Part shown: piece by piece, positions 31,965 through 41,246 of the stretch
Layout: each line of letters starts with the position of its first letter
Position numbering within the stretch: the stretch's first letter is position 1
Assembly: GCA_014163555.1 (NCBI GenBank)
Contig: JACJGO010000019.1
Coordinates: 56,836 to 120,835 of the forward strand
Reading direction: 5' to 3'
Source: Flavisolibacter longurius
GTDB lineage: Bacteria > Bacteroidota > Bacteroidia > Chitinophagales > Chitinophagaceae
Length of the DNA: 64,000 nt
Program-made: the position numbers and the translations under genes
Notes under the pieces: model-generated
Seen by the model: only the letters and a program-made list of their open reading frames with translations
Told to the model about the DNA's origin: nothing
Databases searched by the model: none

Positions 31965-34900
31965 ATGAGGAGAAACAGACATTTTCTTTTGGTCTGTAGT
32001 GTCTTGTTGTTTTCGGCAATGGGGTATGCACAAACGACGTTTCCGCTCAACGATGTAGCGGATCCAAAGTATTCGCATTATGCGTTTACCAATGCCACCA
32101 TTGTCAAAGATGCAAACACCACGATCACGAACGGAACCCTGGTCATCAAAGAAGGAAAAATCGCGGCCATCGGGCAGGGGGTAAAAGTGCCTGCCGGCGC
32201 TATCGAGATCAATGCGCAGGGCAAGTACATCTACCCGTCGTTTGTTGACATCTACAGCGACTACGGCACACCGGCGGCGCAGCCACGCCAGGGTGGGTTT
32301 GATTTTTTTGCCCGTGCCCAGCTCACCACCAATACCAAGGGTGCGTATGGCTGGAACCAGGCCATTCGACCCGAAGTGGAAACCTTCAAAGTATTCGCTG
32401 CTGATGAAACAAAAGCAAAGGTGATCCGCGACCTGGGTTTCGGCACTGTATTGACGCATGTAAAAGATGGCATTGCACGGGGCACCGGAACAGTGGTCAC
32501 CCTGGCCGATGAAAAAGAAAACATGATCATACTGAAAGACCGTGCTTCGGCCCATTATTCTTTCAGCAAAGGAACGTCTACACAAAGCTATCCCGGCTCG
32601 ATGATGGGAAGCATTGCACTGCTACGTCAAACCTATATGGATGCGCAGTGGTATAAGACCAAACCGGCTGCTGAAGGTGTAAACATCAGTCTTCAGGCCT
32701 GGAATGAGATTCAAAACCTGCCGCAAATTTTTGAAGCAAACGACAAATGGAATGTGCTGCGGGCCGATCGTATCGGTGACGAAGCCGGTGTGCAATACGT
32801 CATCAAAGCCGGTGGTAACGAGTACCAGCGCATCGAGGACATGAAATCTACCAAAGCAACCTTTATCCTTTCGCTGAACTTTCCCCAGGCACAGGATGTG
32901 GAAGATCCGGCCGATGCTCGCTTTGTTTCGCTTTCCGATATGAAGCACTGGGAACTGGCACCGACCAATGCCGCAGCTTTTGAAAAAGCCGGGATTCCGT
33001 TTTGCTTAACAACGGCTGACCTGCGTGATGCAAAATCATTTATGACAAGTTTGCGTACAGCAATCAACTACGGACTGTCCGAAAAGGCAGCCTTGAATGC
33101 ACTCACAAAAACGCCGGCGGACGTGCTGGGAATCGGCAATATGGTAGGAACATTGGAAACCGGAAAACTGGCCAACTTCCTTGTTAGCAGCGGGCCAATC
33201 TTCAACGAAAGAACCACCATCTACCAGAATTGGATCCAGGGTAAAAAACACAATGTAAAAGACGAAGTGTTTAACGAGATGCGGGGTAAATACAACGTGG
33301 TGGTAAACACGCCATCAGGCCCTGTCAATTATACTCTGGACTTTAAATCGCCTTCCTCTGCTGTTGCCCTCCGTGGAAAGGATACGGTAACCTCACGCTT
33401 TTATTATGATGGGCGCAATGTACGCCTGAATGTTGCACCCGAAAGAAGGGGAGAGGCCAATATCCGGCTGACCGGTACCGTTAGTGGCAACGAATGGCGT
33501 GGTTATGGAGAAGACAGTGCCGGAAATCGTTTTACCTGGACGGCTGCTTTTGCCTCGGCAGATACGGCCAAAGGTCGTTCCGACAGTGCCCGCAAGCGTC
33601 CCCTTGTTTTAGGAAAAGTAACTTATCCGTTTCTGCCGCATGGCTGGGAGGATGGACAGGCACCCAAACAGGAAACCATTCTTCTTAAAAATGCAACTGT
33701 CTGGACCAGCGAAAAAGAAGGCATCCTGCAAAACACTGATGTGTTGCTGAAAGCCGGAAAGATTGCTGCCATTGGTAAAAACCTTTCTGAAAATGGCGCA
33801 CGGGTGATTGATGCAACCGGCAAACATGTTACGCCAGGTATCATTGACGAACACTCGCATATTGCTGCGGCTTCGATCAACGAAGGTGGTCAGAGCGTTA
33901 CTTCCGAAGTGCGCATTGCCGATAACCTGAACCCGGATGATATCAACATTTACCGTCAGCTGAGCGGTGGTGTGACAACGTCACACATTCTGCACGGCTC
34001 TGCTAATACCATCGGGGGGCAAACGCAACTGATTAAACTGCGCTGGGGTGCTAACGATGAAGGGCTGAAATTTAAAGGCTGGACCGGTCAGATCAAATTT
34101 GCATTGGGGGAAAACGTAAAACGTTCTCCGGCACAACCGGCACAACAAAACCGTTATCCTGATACCCGCATGGGTGTGGAGCAGGTGCTGGAAGATGCCT
34201 TTACCCGTGCCAAGCAATACGAAAAAGAGTGGAAAGCGTACGAATCCGGTAACCGTAAAGGTTTAGCACCACGGAGAGACCTGGAACTGGAAGCGCTGGT
34301 CGAGATCCTGAACAACAAGCGCCACATTACCTGCCACTCCTATGTACAAAGCGAGATCAATATGGCCATGCACATGGCGGAGAAAATGGGCTACAAATAC
34401 AATACGTTCACACACATTCTGGAAGGCTATAAGGTGGCTGATAAAATGAAGCTGCATGGTGCCAATGCGTCTACCTTCTCAGATTGGTGGAACTATAAAA
34501 TGGAAGTAATTGACGCCATTCCTTACAACGCTTACCTGATGCAAATGGCCGGACTGAATGTTGCCATCAATTCCGATGATGCAGAGATGGCCCGTCGCCT
34601 GAATCAGGAAGCGGCAAAAAGTGTGAAGTATGGTGGCATGAGTGAAGTGGATGCGCTGAAAATGGTTACCCTCAACCCTGCGAAAATGTTACATGTAGAT
34701 GATAAAGTGGGTAGCCTGAAAGTGGGTAAGGATGCCGACGTAGTGGTATGGAGCGAGAACCCACTGAGCATTTATGCCAAATCGCTTTACACCATCGTGG
34801 ACGGAACCATCTACTTTGACCGTGAGAAAGAAGACCAGAAAGAAAGAGCCATCGCTGCCGAAAGAATGCGTATCGTGAAAAAGATGAACAGCGAGAAAAG

Positions 34901-35018
34901 CAGCGGCCGTCCTGTAGCACCGGTGACACCAAGCTATCAGGTGATGCAGTCTTGCGGAGAGCACTTCCATAATCATGGTTTACTGGTGATCGACGCCGAA
35001 CAATCTCAAAACAACTAA
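31965..35018 (+). CDS. Secreted tandem amidohydrolase, 1017 aa (inactive + active halves)
   Basis: Signal peptide MRRNRHFLLVCSVLLFSAMGYA. Two amidohydrolase-like units in one chain. The first (~35-430) has the TLVIKEGKIAAIG entry strand and the ADVLGIGNMVGTLETGK exit, but no HxH after the barrel start (SFVDIYSDYG). The second (~560-1000) has His630-x-His632 in IIDEHSHIAAAS, CHSYVQSEINMAM, and NSDDAEMARRLNQEA with the catalytic Asp. The middle (~430-550) is a beta-rich spacer. This looks like imidazolonepropionase-like or isoaspartyl-peptidase-like secreted hydrolases. It is 10 bp upstream of a second, degenerate amidohydrolase. Confidence 0.92.
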   Translation: MRRNRHFLLVCSVLLFSAMGYAQTTFPLNDVADPKYSHYAFTNATIVKDANTTITNGTLVIKEGKIAAIGQGVKVPAGAIEINAQGKYIYPSFVDIYSDYGTPAAQPRQGGFDFFARAQLTTNTKGAYGWNQAIRPEVETFKVFAADETKAKVIRDLGFGTVLTHVKDGIARGTGTVVTLADEKENMIILKDRASAHYSFSKGTSTQSYPGSMMGSIALLRQTYMDAQWYKTKPAAEGVNISLQAWNEIQNLPQIFEANDKWNVLRADRIGDEAGVQYVIKAGGNEYQRIEDMKSTKATFILSLNFPQAQDVEDPADARFVSLSDMKHWELAPTNAAAFEKAGIPFCLTTADLRDAKSFMTSLRTAINYGLSEKAALNALTKTPADVLGIGNMVGTLETGKLANFLVSSGPIFNERTTIYQNWIQGKKHNVKDEVFNEMRGKYNVVVNTPSGPVNYTLDFKSPSSAVALRGKDTVTSRFYYDGRNVRLNVAPERRGEANIRLTGTVSGNEWRGYGEDSAGNRFTWTAAFASADTAKGRSDSARKRPLVLGKVTYPFLPHGWEDGQAPKQETILLKNATVWTSEKEGILQNTDVLLKAGKIAAIGKNLSENGARVIDATGKHVTPGIIDEHSHIAAASINEGGQSVTSEVRIADNLNPDDINIYRQLSGGVTTSHILHGSANTIGGQTQLIKLRWGANDEGLKFKGWTGQIKFALGENVKRSPAQPAQQNRYPDTRMGVEQVLEDAFTRAKQYEKEWKAYESGNRKGLAPRRDLELEALVEILNNKRHITCHSYVQSEINMAMHMAEKMGYKYNTFTHILEGYKVADKMKLHGANASTFSDWWNYKMEVIDAIPYNAYLMQMAGLNVAINSDDAEMARRLNQEAAKSVKYGGMSEVDALKMVTLNPAKMLHVDDKVGSLKVGKDADVVVWSENPLSIYAKSLYTIVDGTIYFDREKEDQKERAIAAERMRIVKKMNSEKSSGRPVAPVTPSYQVMQSCGEHFHNHGLLVIDAEQSQNN

Positions 35019-35028
35019 TCAGTCATTC

Positions 35029-36339
35029 ATGAAAAAAATAATTTTAAGTTTTGCGACAATTTGTTTTTTGGTGACTGCCAAGGCCCAGGAAACGATTGTG
35101 CCCGCGCCAAAACAGGCACAACCCATTGTAATTTCCAACGCCACGGTGCATACCGGTAGCGGACAAGTGATGAACAATGCGACTGTTGTTGTGACCAACG
35201 GAAAGATCACAGCTGTCGGCACCAATGTGCAGGCACCGGCCGGCGCCAGAACCATCAATGCACAAGGAAAGCACGTTTATCCCGGCCTGATTCTTTCCAG
35301 TTCCAATCTGGGGTTGGTAGAAGTGAACAGCGTTCGAGCCACCAGCGATGCACGGGAGATTGGCGAAATGAACCCTAATGTTCGTTCCATCATTGCGTAC
35401 AACACCGACTCAAAAGTCATCAACACTCTTCGCCCGAATGGTGTCCTATTTGCGAACATTGTTCCGGAAGGCGGACTGCTGAGTGGTCAGTCATCAATGG
35501 TGCAGTTGGATGCCTGGAACTGGGAAGACGCTGCTTATAAAACCGACCATGGCATTCATTTCCGTGTGCCGTTGCTGATGCCCCGTCCGAGAGGTTTTGG
35601 TGGCGGGTTGGGGCAACAAGGGCCGCCCCGTGACCCGGTACAGGAAGGCTTGGACAAGATTGATGAATTTAAAAGCTTCCTGCGCCAGGCAAAAGCGTAC
35701 AGTGCCCTTAGTAAACCCGATGAAGTAAACCTGAAGTACGATGCGGTGAAGGGTTTGTTCAATAAGTCCAAAAAACTGTATATCCATGCCAGTACGGTAA
35801 AACAAATCCTGGTTGGGTTGGATGTGGCTCGGGAATTTGAACTGGATGCCGTAATTGTAGGTGGTGAAGACAGTTGGCAGGTGGCCGACCTGTTGAAGCA
35901 GGCCAATATTCCTGTGATCCTGAGCCAGCCGCACAGTCTTCCCATTTTGCCCGACGATGATGTGGACCAGCCTTACAAAACAGCAGCGCTGCTGCAAAAG
36001 GCCGGCGTGCTGTTTGCCATCAATGATGAAGACGGGCAAACCCGTGGCCGTAACCTGCCCTTCAATGCCGGCACAGCCGCTGCGTATGGGTTAACGAAGG
36101 AGCAGGCGCTTGCAGCCATTACACTGAATGCCGCCAAGATTCTCGGCGTTTCCGACAAAACCGGCAGCATCGAGGTGGGCAAAGATGCCAACATCATCAT
36201 CAGCGAAGGCGATATCCTTGATATGAAAACCAACCTTGTGACCAATGCGTTTATCCAGGGACGGGAAGTCAACCTGGATAACAAGCAAACGCAGTTGTAC
36301 GACAAGTACAAAAAGAAGTATTCGAATCCTGCGTTCTAA
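35029..36339 (+). CDS. Secreted amidohydrolase-like protein lacking the HxH metal motif
   Basis: 436 aa with signal peptide (MKKIILSFATICFLVTAKAQ). The fold pattern is amidohydrolase: NATVVVTNGKITAVG at the start, ILGVSDKTGSIEVGKDANII near the end. Where the metal ligands belong, HVYPGLILSSSNLGL has no histidine pair; FAINDEDGQTRGRNL replaces the usual catalytic Asp segment. It is probably a non-catalytic partner of the 1017-aa protein encoded 10 bp upstream. It contains a glycine/proline-rich loop (PRPRGFGGGLGQQGPPRDP). Confidence 0.9.
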   Translation: MKKIILSFATICFLVTAKAQETIVPAPKQAQPIVISNATVHTGSGQVMNNATVVVTNGKITAVGTNVQAPAGARTINAQGKHVYPGLILSSSNLGLVEVNSVRATSDAREIGEMNPNVRSIIAYNTDSKVINTLRPNGVLFANIVPEGGLLSGQSSMVQLDAWNWEDAAYKTDHGIHFRVPLLMPRPRGFGGGLGQQGPPRDPVQEGLDKIDEFKSFLRQAKAYSALSKPDEVNLKYDAVKGLFNKSKKLYIHASTVKQILVGLDVAREFELDAVIVGGEDSWQVADLLKQANIPVILSQPHSLPILPDDDVDQPYKTAALLQKAGVLFAINDEDGQTRGRNLPFNAGTAAAYGLTKEQALAAITLNAAKILGVSDKTGSIEVGKDANIIISEGDILDMKTNLVTNAFIQGREVNLDNKQTQLYDKYKKKYSNPAF

Positions 36340-36357
36340 GAATAGAATTCAAAACAC

Positions 36358-36388
36358 AAAAAGGGGATGAGGTTTCATCCCCTTTTTT
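36358..36388 (+). terminator. Terminator after the amidohydrolase pair
   Basis: AAAAGGGGATGA and TTCATCCCCTTTT around a short loop, with a further T-run. Confidence 0.9.
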
Positions 36389-36422
36389 TATGAACTTGTG
36401 AGCCTGATAATTCAAAATCCGA

Positions 36423-37610
36423 ATGATTACTTCCCCTTTGTTTATGCAGTACCTCTTATCAATGCGATTCTTGATCCTGTTATTACTTGCAGGCAGCTTT
36501 ACCCAACTTGCGGCTCAAAAGCTCTATTATCCCGACTCCTCCTGGCAAACGAAAAAGCCGCAGGAACTTAAGCTGGATGCATCTCTGATCGACAGTGCCG
36601 TTCGTTTTGCCCTTCAAAATGAAGTGGCCATGGAAACAGACCTGCGCCTGGCCAATATCAAGGCCTTTGGCGTTAATGCCCGCGAGCCGAACTACCGAAT
36701 CTTGGGCCCGATGAAAGACCGCGGCAAGCCGGCAGGGCTTATCATAAAGAATGGCTACATCGTTGCGCAATGGGGTGATGTGGATAGAGTGGACATGACA
36801 TTCAGCGTGGCCAAAAGCTACCTGTCCACAGTAGCCGGCCTTGCGGTGGATGCAAGACTGATCAAGCATGTTGATGAAAAAGTAGACCGCTATGTTTGGG
36901 ACGGTAAGTTTGGCGGTGTGCATAATAGCAAGATCACCTGGCGTCACCTGCTTACACAGTCGTCCGACTGGTCGGGTTGTCTGTTTGATATCTGCGACTG
37001 GGCCGACCGACCGCCCCGTACAGGCGGAATTGATGACTGGCGGGCCCGGAAACTGAATGAGCCCGGAACCGTTTACAAATACAATGATGTTCGGGTGAAT
37101 CTTTTGGCCTATTCACTTTTGCAGGTTTGGCGCAAGCCTTTGCCCATTTTGTTTAAAGAAAAGATCATGGATCCGATCGGTGCCTCCACTACTTGGCGCT
37201 GGTTTGGTTACGAAAACTCGTTTGTGAATGTAGATGGTTTGATGATGCAGTCGGTGAGTGGCGGTGGCCACTTTGGTGGTGGCCTTTTCATCAATACGTA
37301 TGACCATGCCCGTTTCGGGTTGCTCTTTGCCCGAAAGGGTAAATGGAAGGGTGCGCAGTTGCTTTCCGAACAATGGATCAACACTGCTTTACAACCATCC
37401 ACAGCCAACAAAGAATACGGCTTTCTGTGGTGGCTAAATAGCAATGGACGCCTGGGAAAAAAATCCAAAACAGCCTATGCGGCGGAAGGATTTGGTGGCA
37501 ATTTTATCGTGGTGGACGAAGCTGCCGACCTTGTGATCGTCACCCGCTGGCTGGAACCGCGTAAGATAGGCGAGCTGGTGGACCTGGTGATGGAAGCAGT
37601 GAGACAATAG
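36423..37610 (+). CDS. Secreted serine hydrolase, beta-lactamase/penicillin-binding fold
   Basis: 395 aa of the class C beta-lactamase-like family (esterases, D-amino-acid peptidases). SxxK motif Ser128-V-A-Lys131 in TFSVAKSYLS, tyrosine motif around YKYND (218-222), and a GGGHFGGG glycine stretch in place of KTG. A signal peptide is present; starting at the internal ATG 36462 (MRFLILLLLAGSFTQLAAQ) gives a cleaner one than the upstream ATG used here. Substrate unknown. Period-7 repeats begin at its stop codon. Confidence 0.9.
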   Translation: MITSPLFMQYLLSMRFLILLLLAGSFTQLAAQKLYYPDSSWQTKKPQELKLDASLIDSAVRFALQNEVAMETDLRLANIKAFGVNAREPNYRILGPMKDRGKPAGLIIKNGYIVAQWGDVDRVDMTFSVAKSYLSTVAGLAVDARLIKHVDEKVDRYVWDGKFGGVHNSKITWRHLLTQSSDWSGCLFDICDWADRPPRTGGIDDWRARKLNEPGTVYKYNDVRVNLLAYSLLQVWRKPLPILFKEKIMDPIGASTTWRWFGYENSFVNVDGLMMQSVSGGGHFGGGLFINTYDHARFGLLFARKGKWKGAQLLSEQWINTALQPSTANKEYGFLWWLNSNGRLGKKSKTAYAAEGFGGNFIVVDEAADLVIVTRWLEPRKIGELVDLVMEAVRQ

Positions 37611-37636
37611 ACAATGGACAATAGTCAATTGGCAAG
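37602..37636 (+). repeat. Period-7 repeat after the serine hydrolase
   Basis: Five exact 7-mers of the type AGACAAT, starting inside the last codons of the gene. A short complementary piece (ATTGTCA) lies at 37780-37793. Confidence 0.75.
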
Positions 37637-37744
37637 AATTAACCGAAATAATTATTGTTGAAACAGTTGAATAAACGTGTTGATGAATAAATTTGAAGGT
37701 AGTAGAAAATCATCTTATTTGAAATTGAGATGAAATGCATAAAG

Positions 37745-37778
37745 CAAAAAAGGGATCGTTCAACGATCCCTTTTTTTA
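37745..37778. terminator. Bidirectional terminator
   Basis: AAGGGATCG and CGATCCCTT around TTCAA, with A-run before and T-run after; serves the convergent serine hydrolase and DegP genes. Confidence 0.92.
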
Positions 37779-37800
37779 TATTGTCAATTGCGTTTTAAAC

Positions 37801-39333
37801 TTACTGTCCCAGGTTCAGCGGGTAGGTATACGCTTCACCATAACCCGGATAAACGCCGGTGATACGCACGGTACCAACTCTTCCAGAAAGGGCTTCTGTC
37901 AGGTCATCCACGCTTCTCACCTCTTTTTCTCCCTCTGAAGTAATAACGCCTGTGATCACAAAGCCGGCTTCTACACGGGCACGGCTCAGCACACCGCCTG
38001 TGTTTACACGGTTAACCACAACACCGCCATTGACACCATATCGTGTTGCTTTGGCTTTGTCCAGTGTTGCCAGGTCAGCACCCAGCCTTGAGCCAATATT
38101 GCTGCTCACGACATCGGTTCGCTTTTTCAGTTCAACCTGGGTGGTAAACTCTTTTCCGTTGCGGATGTAAGTAACCGGTACTTTATCTCCCGGACGGAAA
38201 CCGGCAATCTGTGCACTCATTTGCAGACCAGAGTTGACAGGGTTATTATTCACTTTTGTAATCACATCGCCTTTTTTAATTCCGGCTGCTATGGCACCAC
38301 CATCAGCGGTTACATCGGAAACATACACACCGTTTGTATTGGTAGGGATGCCCAGGCTTTTGATCTGCTCTTCGTTCAAGCCATCGGTAGGAATGTAGCT
38401 AACGCCGAGGTAACCTCTCTGCACATCACCATATTGAATAATATCGCCAACAATCTTCTTCACGATGTTTACGGGAATGGCAAATGAATAACCGGCATAG
38501 GTTCCGGTCGGGGCAAGAATGGCTGAGTTAATACCAATCAGGTGTCCATCGGTGTTCACCAGCGCACCACCGCTGTTCCCCTGGTTCACGGCCGCATCGG
38601 TTTGAATAAACGACTCAACCGGTGTATCGCCACGGCGGGTCTGGCGGCTGTTGATGTTAATGGTACGGCCGGTAGCCGAAACAATACCAGCGGTTACGGT
38701 TGCATCCAGTGTCAGGGGATAACCAATGGCCAGTACCCATTGGCCCAGTTTAATGCCTTCGGAATTGCCGTAAACAAGGTAAGGAAGCTTGGAACCATCG
38801 ATTTTCAGAACGGCCAGGTCACTGCTCGGGTCGCGGCCAATTACTTTTGCTTTAAAGGTCTGACGGTTGGCCAGGGTTACATTGATCTCTTCGGCAATGC
38901 TGCCGGAAGATTCGTTGGTGATTACGTGGTTGTTGGTTACAATGTATCCGTCTTCGCTGATGATGACGCCACTGCCCGAAGCCCGCTGCTCAGGAATGAT
39001 GTTCGGACCCATATCGCCAAAGACATCGCCAAAGAAATCATCCAGCATGCTGCGACGGCGGGGGAGATCGTTTGTGATCTTTCTGGCAGGAACTTTTGTT
39101 TTGATATGCACTACGGCCGGAGCGGCGGCACTGGCAGCTTTCGTCAGGTCAACCGGATCGGCAGGTGCGAAGTTTTTTCCGTCAAAATATCCTGCATAGT
39201 TGGCAGGAAATCCATTTTGAGCGGAACCGACTGCCTCAGCTTTGGGGTGTGCAAACTGATTGTACACCGCCACGCTTCCCACAGCAGATCCAGCGCTGAT
39301 GGCTACAATGAGCAAAACTTGTTTCAATTTCAT
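37801..39333 (-). CDS. DegP/HtrA-family periplasmic serine protease
   Basis: 510 aa with a signal or membrane anchor at the N-terminus (LLIVAISAGSAVGSVAVYNQ). Trypsin-like protease domain ~100-310 with His136 (VTNNHVI), Asp172 (SDLAVLKID) and Ser254 in QGNSGGAL. A first PDZ domain at ~325-410 (VYVSDVTADGGAIAAGIKKG) and a second, less typical one at ~420-510. It performs envelope protein quality control. Symbol left blank because DegP, DegQ and DegS cannot be separated by eye. Confidence 0.95.
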   Translation of the reverse strand: MKLKQVLLIVAISAGSAVGSVAVYNQFAHPKAEAVGSAQNGFPANYAGYFDGKNFAPADPVDLTKAASAAAPAVVHIKTKVPARKITNDLPRRRSMLDDFFGDVFGDMGPNIIPEQRASGSGVIISEDGYIVTNNHVITNESSGSIAEEINVTLANRQTFKAKVIGRDPSSDLAVLKIDGSKLPYLVYGNSEGIKLGQWVLAIGYPLTLDATVTAGIVSATGRTININSRQTRRGDTPVESFIQTDAAVNQGNSGGALVNTDGHLIGINSAILAPTGTYAGYSFAIPVNIVKKIVGDIIQYGDVQRGYLGVSYIPTDGLNEEQIKSLGIPTNTNGVYVSDVTADGGAIAAGIKKGDVITKVNNNPVNSGLQMSAQIAGFRPGDKVPVTYIRNGKEFTTQVELKKRTDVVSSNIGSRLGADLATLDKAKATRYGVNGGVVVNRVNTGGVLSRARVEAGFVITGVITSEGEKEVRSVDDLTEALSGRVGTVRITGVYPGYGEAYTYPLNLGQ

Positions 39334-39447
39334 AGATCGTCAATTATAGAAGTTAATGATACGTTTCAAATAATGTGCCCTTAGCAAACAAACTTACACT
39401 TTGCCATTTCGGCTGCCATACCTTCCGTCCAGTTTAACATTAATTTA

Positions 39448-40473
39448 CTAAGACCTTCGTACTTCCTGCTTGTCGTTCAAATTTACTAAAAACTGCATCG
39501 TATCCACACCGTCTGCAAAATCGCAAATTCCCGGGCACTGGGCTTTCCCAAAATCTATGGCCTCCCTGCTTACTACACATTGAATGTTGTCGTTGCCGGC
39601 AAGGGATGATTTTACCGCAGACAGGTCCTTGTAAAACTGGTAGTGTAACTGGCCGATCGGTGAAAAAGGAGAGGCGTCTTCCACCAGCAGCAGGCTTTCA
39701 TTGCTCATGAAATAACGCTTGTTCAGAAGGTGAATGGCCAGGTTGTAATCGTAATTGTTTTTGAATTTTGGGTGGTCCGCTAAGTAGTTGTATTTGCCAA
39801 ATGCTTTCAGGAGTGGTTCAAAATTATAGCCTTCCGGCACATATACCTGGGTTACATTGCGGCAACCCAAACCGAAAAACTGGAAAACATCATCTGCCAG
39901 GTTTTCCAACTCTTCATCTGTTTCTTCGCCAGTTAAAATCGCCACCGATGTCCGGTTCCGACGTATGATGTGCGGGTATTTGCTGAAATAATAAGTGAAA
40001 TATTGCGACGAATTGTTGCTGCCCGTAGCGATATAAGCATCGCATCCTTTGAGCATTTCAGCAAAAACAAAATAGGGTTCTGCCGCCGGGTTCCATTCTA
40101 CCAGTTTTTTTACAAAAAATTTGATCAAGACTGTGTCTTTTGAAGACAGTTTGATGTAGGCGTGGTGTCCTGACAGGAATGTACAAAGAAAGTCGTGAAA
40201 ACCTACGGCCGGAATGTTTCCTGCCATCACAAGGCCTACTTTTTTGGGAGCGGGATTATTGTTGGGAACTTTATAGGTTTGAATAAGGGCTTGCAGGCTT
40301 TCTTCAGAAAGGTACTGCTTTGCAATATTGGTGAGTGATAGTGTGATAAATTCAGGCGTAAACCAGGCATTTTCCGAAGCTGCTCTTCGCTTCGTATCCT
40401 GCAGATCTTCCTCCGTTGACAAAAGGTAGTTACCCAACCGCACTAAGATTTCCTTTCTTTCTTGTAAATTCAT
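39448..40473 (-). CDS. LuxC-type acyl-CoA reductase
   Basis: 341 aa of the LuxC acyl-CoA/acyl-ACP reductase family (aldehyde-dehydrogenase fold), which makes fatty aldehydes or related acyl reductions with NADPH. Probable catalytic Cys in FFGLGCRNVTQVY; cofactor region AYIATGSNNSS. No lux genes are near, so bioluminescence is not implied. It is divergent from a ferredoxin gene 54 bp away, with overlapping promoters facing each other. Confidence 0.9.
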   Translation of the reverse strand: MNLQERKEILVRLGNYLLSTEEDLQDTKRRAASENAWFTPEFITLSLTNIAKQYLSEESLQALIQTYKVPNNNPAPKKVGLVMAGNIPAVGFHDFLCTFLSGHHAYIKLSSKDTVLIKFFVKKLVEWNPAAEPYFVFAEMLKGCDAYIATGSNNSSQYFTYYFSKYPHIIRRNRTSVAILTGEETDEELENLADDVFQFFGLGCRNVTQVYVPEGYNFEPLLKAFGKYNYLADHPKFKNNYDYNLAIHLLNKRYFMSNESLLLVEDASPFSPIGQLHYQFYKDLSAVKSSLAGNDNIQCVVSREAIDFGKAQCPGICDFADGVDTMQFLVNLNDKQEVRRS

Positions 40474-40483
40474 GTGGGGAGAT

Positions 40484-40491
40484 TATTTTTG
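40484..40491 (+). promoter_or_regulatory. Ferredoxin promoter, TATTTTTG
   Basis: Exact TAnnTTTG, 36 nt before the ferredoxin ATG. It lies 3 bp from the opposing luxC box. Confidence 0.65.
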
Positions 40492-40494
40492 TTG

Positions 40495-40502
40495 CAAAAC
40501 TA
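40495..40502 (-). promoter_or_regulatory. luxC promoter, TAGTTTTG
   Basis: Exact TAnnTTTG on the minus strand, 21 nt before the luxC ATG. The two -7 boxes nearly touch, so polymerase can occupy only one at a time. Confidence 0.65.
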
Positions 40503-40527
40503 ATTCACTAACAAGCAAAGAAAAGTT

Positions 40528-40875
40528 ATGGCTATAAAGATCACAGAAGAATGTATCAATTGCGGAGCCTGCGAACCGGAATGCCCAAACAATGCGATTT
40601 ACGAGGGCGGAGTGGAATGGGCCATTGCCGATGGCACCGAAGTAAAAGGCAGTTTTACCCTGATTGATGGCACGGTGGTAGACGCTGGCCAGCGTAATGC
40701 CCCGATCGCTGTGGATACCTATTACATTGTACCTACCAAATGCACCGAGTGCCAAGGATTTCATGAAGAGCCCCAATGTGCGGCCGTTTGCCCGGTTGAC
40801 TGCTGTGTTCCGGACGAAATGTACCGTGAAACAGTAGAAGAATTGCTGGCAAAAAAAGAGCGGATGCATAGTTAA
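40528..40875 (+). CDS. 4Fe-4S dicluster ferredoxin
   Basis: 115 aa. Two cluster motifs: [12 protein letters not shown] and [22 protein letters not shown]. The spacing of the second is long (an insertion between cysteines), as in Chromatium-type ferredoxins. Low-potential electron carrier in the cytosol. Its partner may be the divergent LuxC-type reductase, by context. Confidence 0.95.
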   Translation: MAIKITEECINCGACEPECPNNAIYEGGVEWAIADGTEVKGSFTLIDGTVVDAGQRNAPIAVDTYYIVPTKCTECQGFHEEPQCAAVCPVDCCVPDEMYRETVEELLAKKERMHS

Positions 40876-40904
40876 TTTCTATACCTTTACTCCACAATCA
40901 TTAA

Positions 40905-40947
40905 AGCAGTTTCGGCTGCTTATAGTAAACAGGTGATATTTCCTGTT
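40905..40947 (+). repeat. Two hairpins after the ferredoxin gene
   Basis: AAGCAG/CTGCTT around TTTCGG and AACAGG/CCTGTT around ATATT-rich loops stand in tandem just before the terminator at 40951. Confidence 0.5.
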
Positions 40948-40950
40948 GTA

Positions 40951-40992
40951 AAAAGGTGAAGCTCCAAACGGACTTCACCTTTCTTATTTTTT
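40951..40992 (+). terminator. Ferredoxin terminator
   Basis: AAAGGTGAAG and CTTCACCTTT with an inner TCC/GGA pairing, followed by a T-rich tail. Confidence 0.85.
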
Positions 40993-41234
40993 GAGGTTGG
41001 TAGATAGAAGCTTTACTGCAGTGAATAGAATGGAATTGAATTGAAAAATATCTCGGATGGATCTTTCTTTATTTCTACCAGGCAGTCTCATTTCAACATT
41101 GCAGGTATAGCGAAACAATTCCTTCGACATTCCATATTCCTTGTCCGGTGTTCGATAGTACTTTTTCCTTTTCTCATCCGTGAAGAATGTGTTAACCCAC
41201 AAAATCATCCTGTGCGGTTTCGTGTACTCTTGTT

Positions 41235-41242
41235 TACTTTTA
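41235..41242 (+). promoter_or_regulatory. bshC promoter, TACTTTTA
   Basis: TAnnTTTA box exactly 4 nt before the bshC ATG. Fits a leaderless mRNA. Confidence 0.5.
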
Positions 41243-41246
41243 CGCT

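Noticed and set aside
32212..32585. ORFs in other frames of the 1017-aa amidohydrolase gene
   Set aside because: Shadows of a strongly coding frame.
39448..40473. Bioluminescence operon because of a LuxC match
   Set aside because: No luxA, B, D or E genes nearby.
40984..41208. 74-aa minus ORF between ferredoxin and bshC
   Set aside because: Its stop lies in the ferredoxin terminator, no promoter box fits, and no family is recognised.
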